A DNA stretch of 64,000 bases from Rhizophagus clarus (taxonomy: Eukaryota; Glomeromycota; Glomeromycetes; Glomerales; Glomeraceae), in assembly GCA_015698045.1 (NCBI GenBank), contig BLAL01000193.1:434001-498000 (forward strand), in the 5' to 3' direction. Below the pieces are notes generated by a model. The model did no database searches. It was not told the origin of the DNA and was given only the letters and a program-made list of their open reading frames with translations. Position 1 is the first letter of the stretch; each line of letters starts with the position of its first letter. Below, piece after piece: positions 60,114 through 64,000 of this stretch. The position numbers and the translations under genes are program-made.

Positions 60114-61583
60114 GTGCGAGACAAGATGAGAGAAACGAGTCGAAATAGTGACAGAAAGAATGTTCTGTTTCTCAGATTAATAGGGGAATCGGATTTCATG
60201 TTAATTATTAGGGCATTTTTTGTATTAGCAGAGTTGACGTATTTATTATTTAATTTCTTGATATAAAGAAAGGACGGAATTTTATAAGCTTTTTGATGAG
60301 ACTTTGGTTGATTTGTCATTTTTTTTTTTAATTTTTAAAAAAATTTTGAGATAATATAATAATTGAGTTCACATTTAAAAGAAATATTTTTTATCGCGGA
60401 CATCTATTTTATACATAATATCTGTGATACGAGACACGACCTACGTCAAATTCAAAAATTCAAAAATATGAAAGGGATGATCATTTTCATTAAGATGCGA
60501 TAATTGTGTTCATACTATGATGAATGTGATTGGTTTTAAATTACAAAATCATTGCTAAATTTACTAAATTTAATAAATTATACAAATAAAGAATGATATA
60601 AAGACGACAATGGAAATTACTTCCTTAGAGGTTATAATTCTATCTTATTGTAATGAATGTAAACTAGTCTTAAAAGAGAATTGGCTGATTAAAAGTCACC
60701 TTCATTCTATATTTGGAATCTTATTGTTTTAATTATTAATAATTGTATTGATTATATTGAAATGGGTAATTATATTAAACATTTTATACAGTATCACACA
60801 ATTTATGATTATGGACAAAAAAAATTATCTGACACAATATTTCAAAAGCAACTCCTATTGGATGATTGTTTTCACATTTCACATATTTATTAATTATTGT
60901 AAAATGTGTTCGCCTTATTTGACCTCCTGATACGTGAAAATCCGCAAAAAATAATCATTGAAGAGTTAAAACTCTAAAATTATTATAGAATTATTAATTA
61001 TAATATGTCATTACTTTGCAAACATTCGTATGTTAACTTTCGACGTTAATTTCGTTGTAACAATATTAATTTTTGTTACGCAAACATACATAATATAAAA
61101 TTTTTTCTTTTGATATAATATAGATAATGGAGAGATAAGGAAGATTTTTTCCTTTATGGATAAATTATTTAATTATTTAACCGCAAAAATAGCTGCATCA
61201 CAAATAATTTCACACGTATCAGACAAACTTTATTCATGAAAAAAAACGACGATACTTTCGTTGAAAAAATATGCAGATAGTAAACTATTTTAGGATTTAT
61301 TGAAATATTTAGTCGTTATATTTCTTTCATCTTATCGTATGTACTGTACAGTGCAGTACTCAATTCTGTATGTAGATCTATCTGTGTGACAATATTACAG
61401 TAGCCAGATATTTGACATTCGTAATTTAGCGAGAAGAAATTTTGAAACTTCACGATACGGCTTCTGAGCATAGCAATTGTTTTTTTTTTTGTTTTTTTTT
61501 TATTTGATAAGAGAAAGAACAATTACCTAAATTTGTTTGTACTGATCATTCTCTTTGATAAGGTACTTGGGCTAATATATTTG
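60114..61583. other. Intergenic, no gene seen
   Basis: AT-rich. A minus-strand open stretch (60056-60319) overlaps the inverted repeat and has no recognised motif. No gene called. Confidence 0.45.
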
Positions 61584-61620
61584 TAAATAATAAATAAATA
61601 AATAAATAAATAAAAATAAA
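61584..61620. repeat. Microsatellite, (AAAT)n
   Basis: Eight or so near-perfect repeats of taaa/aaat in a row. Confidence 0.85.
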
Positions 61621-63365
61621 AACTTCCATTTAAACAACAACAAAGGATATAAATGATAAATCCCGTAAAAACGCCAAGTTGCAATCATTTGGGTTCCCGA
61701 ATGTAACATACTTTTATTGTCATTGAAAGTTGGAACTAGCTATAATTAAACCAAATGTTCTCATGACAATTTTTTTGTCGTGTGAAAAAATTATGCAATA
61801 CATTTTATGTTTCACATACAATTCCGCAGTTTTGAATAAATGCATACGTATTTTTTTTATAATAACGACACATAAATAGATTTTTGATTCATGTTTCTTT
61901 GTTCTCTTTGTGTATAATAAGATATGAATAATATCATTTTGACAGATCCTATTGTTCTCTTCAACCTGCATTTTGATTTTATGGTCTGCATTATTATAAT
62001 CTATGACCGGAATTAGATAAAGTATTAATTCTCGTATTACAAAATAAAAAATCAATGTATTTACTTTAGTTCCCAGGATTTCATAATTTTAAAGTTCTAA
62101 ATTCCGCGTAAATTCCGTTGATAAATGACTGATTATCATTATGTAGTATATGCATCTTGTTGAAATCACGTGTTTATGTCGAAAAATTTATCATGCTCTG
62201 AAATTTAAAATCTTCAAAATAATATAATCAATTAATACAATGTATTTGGGAAAAGTTTTGGGACCATTGAAAAAAAAATATGTTATAGTGCCGCAATATT
62301 GGCGCAAATCCTACGGAAATCACCCAAATAATTATTTCCGGTATATCAATCTATACAGCCAAAAGAACTTAAATATTTAAAAAGAACAATGTTATCTTAT
62401 CTTAAATTTCAATGTACTTAATCCATTTTTAGATAATTTAAATATTTAATCCCTGAATAATTATCCTCTCGTATCTTCGCTTTTCCTAATTTGTTTGAAA
62501 ATGGATCCAATTTCCAATTGTTAATTAGTTTGTTGAAATATCAATGAAATGGAATGCATTTTGTAACAAAACACTAAAAAAAAAAAAGTTTAAAAAATTT
62601 TAACAATCAGAGAAAAAATAAATAAAACAAAAGACATATTATTGAATGAACAAATAAAAATGCATGTTTTATTTCAATTAGCCTATTCTTCACGGAGTCT
62701 ACTTCCGGTGGTTTGTTTTTTTTTAACATATGCCTAATCCCAACTAAGAATTCGTTATGTATTAATCTAAACTTTTTATGTATTGATATAAAAAAAAATG
62801 TGACACAATTAACTTTTTTTGATCTTCATAATTTTTCCGGAAAAAAATTGTCGAAACGTCATATGACTCATATCCCATTTTAATATAATTTTTTTTTCCA
62901 TCCAATTTTTATTATTCAAATTAGGTCATAAAGATTTTGTATATAGAGAATTTCCTTTTTGATATTTTTAAATATATCAGAGTACATGTTGAAATGAACA
63001 ACCTAATTGTTAATATTTCTGTAACGATTGAGTTGATCCAAATCTTTAATACACTTTATTAAGAAAAACGATGATGATGTTCTCGCAATCTTTCCAATTA
63101 CAAAATTACAACCAATGACCAAAACTCGTTATTTTTGTCGCGATCGATTTAAAATTAGACAAACTTATCCAGTGATTCTTATTTCTAGATTATAAATTTC
63201 ACAAGAGAACGCTTTATATTTCAGATACTTGTTAACTTTAACACGTCTTATATTTTTTTTCTAAAGTTCTCTGATGTAATCCTTGTTCACGTATCGACTA
63301 CGATAATTATTTACTCCCACATATGATTTCTATGTATGGAGGCTGATAGGAAGGCGATTATGATT
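61621..63365. other. Intergenic, no gene seen
   Basis: AT-rich. No motif, inverted-repeat pair or exon structure that I can support. Confidence 0.5.
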
Positions 63366-63476
63366 TGGGTCCTAGGTCTTGGGTATTATTGTCAACATGA
63401 AGTTGGAACTAATGTCAATAAGGAAAAAGTTGTGTATTTAGGGAAGAACGTGATAAAATTGAAAATAAATAAGTAA
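63366..63476 (+). pseudogene. Scrap of a Sel1 repeat
   Basis: An open stretch reads VLGLGYYCQHEVGTNVNKEK. This matches the Sel1 pattern L-G-x-x-Y, G-x-G-T, NKEK and is close to repeat 11 of the Sel1 protein at 15.2-17.5 kb (ILGYFYVNGIGTDVNKEK). It ends at a stop after about 37 residues. No neighbouring repeats are visible, so it is a relic. Confidence 0.45.
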
Positions 63477-64000
63477 GAACTTGCCTCGATTCATAAGTTG
63501 TGACTCGCGAGTTATGACTTTATATTACGCAATTTTTATAAATTTAGCTAGTGAATTTATAAGTTGTATCGTAGATAAAAATAAATATATTGAACATTTT
63601 GTTAAAGAGTTTAAAAACATATATTTTTATTTTTATTTTTTTTTTTTTGAGGAAAAGTTTATGATATTCGTGTTGTAAAACTAATATTTAAAAGAAAATA
63701 TTGACGCAAAATAATTTCTTTTTTTGTAAATTTGGTTTTCTAATAAAGAATGTTTATTATAATCAGATATTAATCTTACCTTTCATTTCTACTAATCAAA
63801 GAATATTAAATATATTATTTATTATACAATAGGTTAAACAATACAAGAAATAAACTCCACATGCTACTTCGCGTTTGTTGATCCACACTTAATTCATCGT
63901 TTCGGATGATTTGGATGAGTGATTCATTCAGAGAGAAAAACAGCACTTTACTTAAGTCTCGACCCTATTTATATTATTGTCATCAACCACATTATCTTCA
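63477..64000. other. End of window, no gene seen
   Basis: AT-rich. An open stretch at 63481-63678 has no motif; it could be a further piece of the same decayed Sel1 gene, but nothing shows this. Confidence 0.4.

Overview
The window looks like nuclear DNA of an AT-rich filamentous fungus. The best fit is an arbuscular mycorrhizal fungus of the Rhizophagus type: very low GC, short GT-AG introns almost always in phase 1, tyrosine-kinase-like (TKL) kinases, Sel1-repeat and F-box/LRR proteins, an AIG1-type GTPase, and many decayed DNA transposons and MITEs. This assignment rests on gene content and style, not on a database match. No tRNA, rRNA, CRISPR array or origin was seen.

Layout. 0-2 kb: decayed PIF1/Helitron helicase. 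2.5-3.3 kb: AT-rich degenerate tandem repeat. 4.1-4.5 kb: broken fragment of DNA topoisomerase II. 5.7-6.4 kb: decayed minus-strand gene. 9.0-11.8 kb: intact six-exon AIG1-like GTPase. 12.6-14.6 kb: relics, including a kinase fragment. 15.2-17.5 kb: Sel1-repeat protein. 18.6-20.1 kb (minus): F-box protein. 21-32.5 kb: mobile-element territory (GC-rich tandem elements, piggyBac relic, two CCGGACA-rich elements, a GC-rich hAT MITE with perfect 8-bp target duplications). 33.6-36.0 kb (minus): kinase pseudogene with a hAT MITE inserted in it. 37.2-41.5 kb: kinase gene whose 5' part is a chain of candidate 3-nt exons in a tandemly amplified intron array. 42-47 kb: small MITEs and ORF relics. 47.9-49.3 kb (minus): second F-box protein. 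52.2-54.2 kb: intact six-exon kinase, paralogue of the 33.6-36 kb pseudogene. 54.4-56.1 kb: PIF/Harbinger-like MITE and hAT transposase relic. 56-64 kb: mostly empty, with simple repeats and a Sel1 scrap at the end.

The standout observation is at 37.2-40.3 kb. Twenty-eight successive sites read 'acceptor AG, 1-6 nt, donor GTAAG or GTGAG'. Twenty-six of the spacers are exactly 3 nt, one is 6 nt and the last is 1 nt. Joined in order, they carry an open frame from a plausible ATG at 37230 into the kinase exon at 40313, in the frame that exon needs. If transcribed and spliced this way, the gene would encode its N-terminal linker one codon per exon, and it may have grown by tandem duplication of intron-plus-codon units.

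The surviving genes (kinases, Sel1 adaptor-like protein, F-box proteins, AIG1-like GTPase) belong to expanded signalling and protein-turnover families. Nothing here shows that they act as one pathway.
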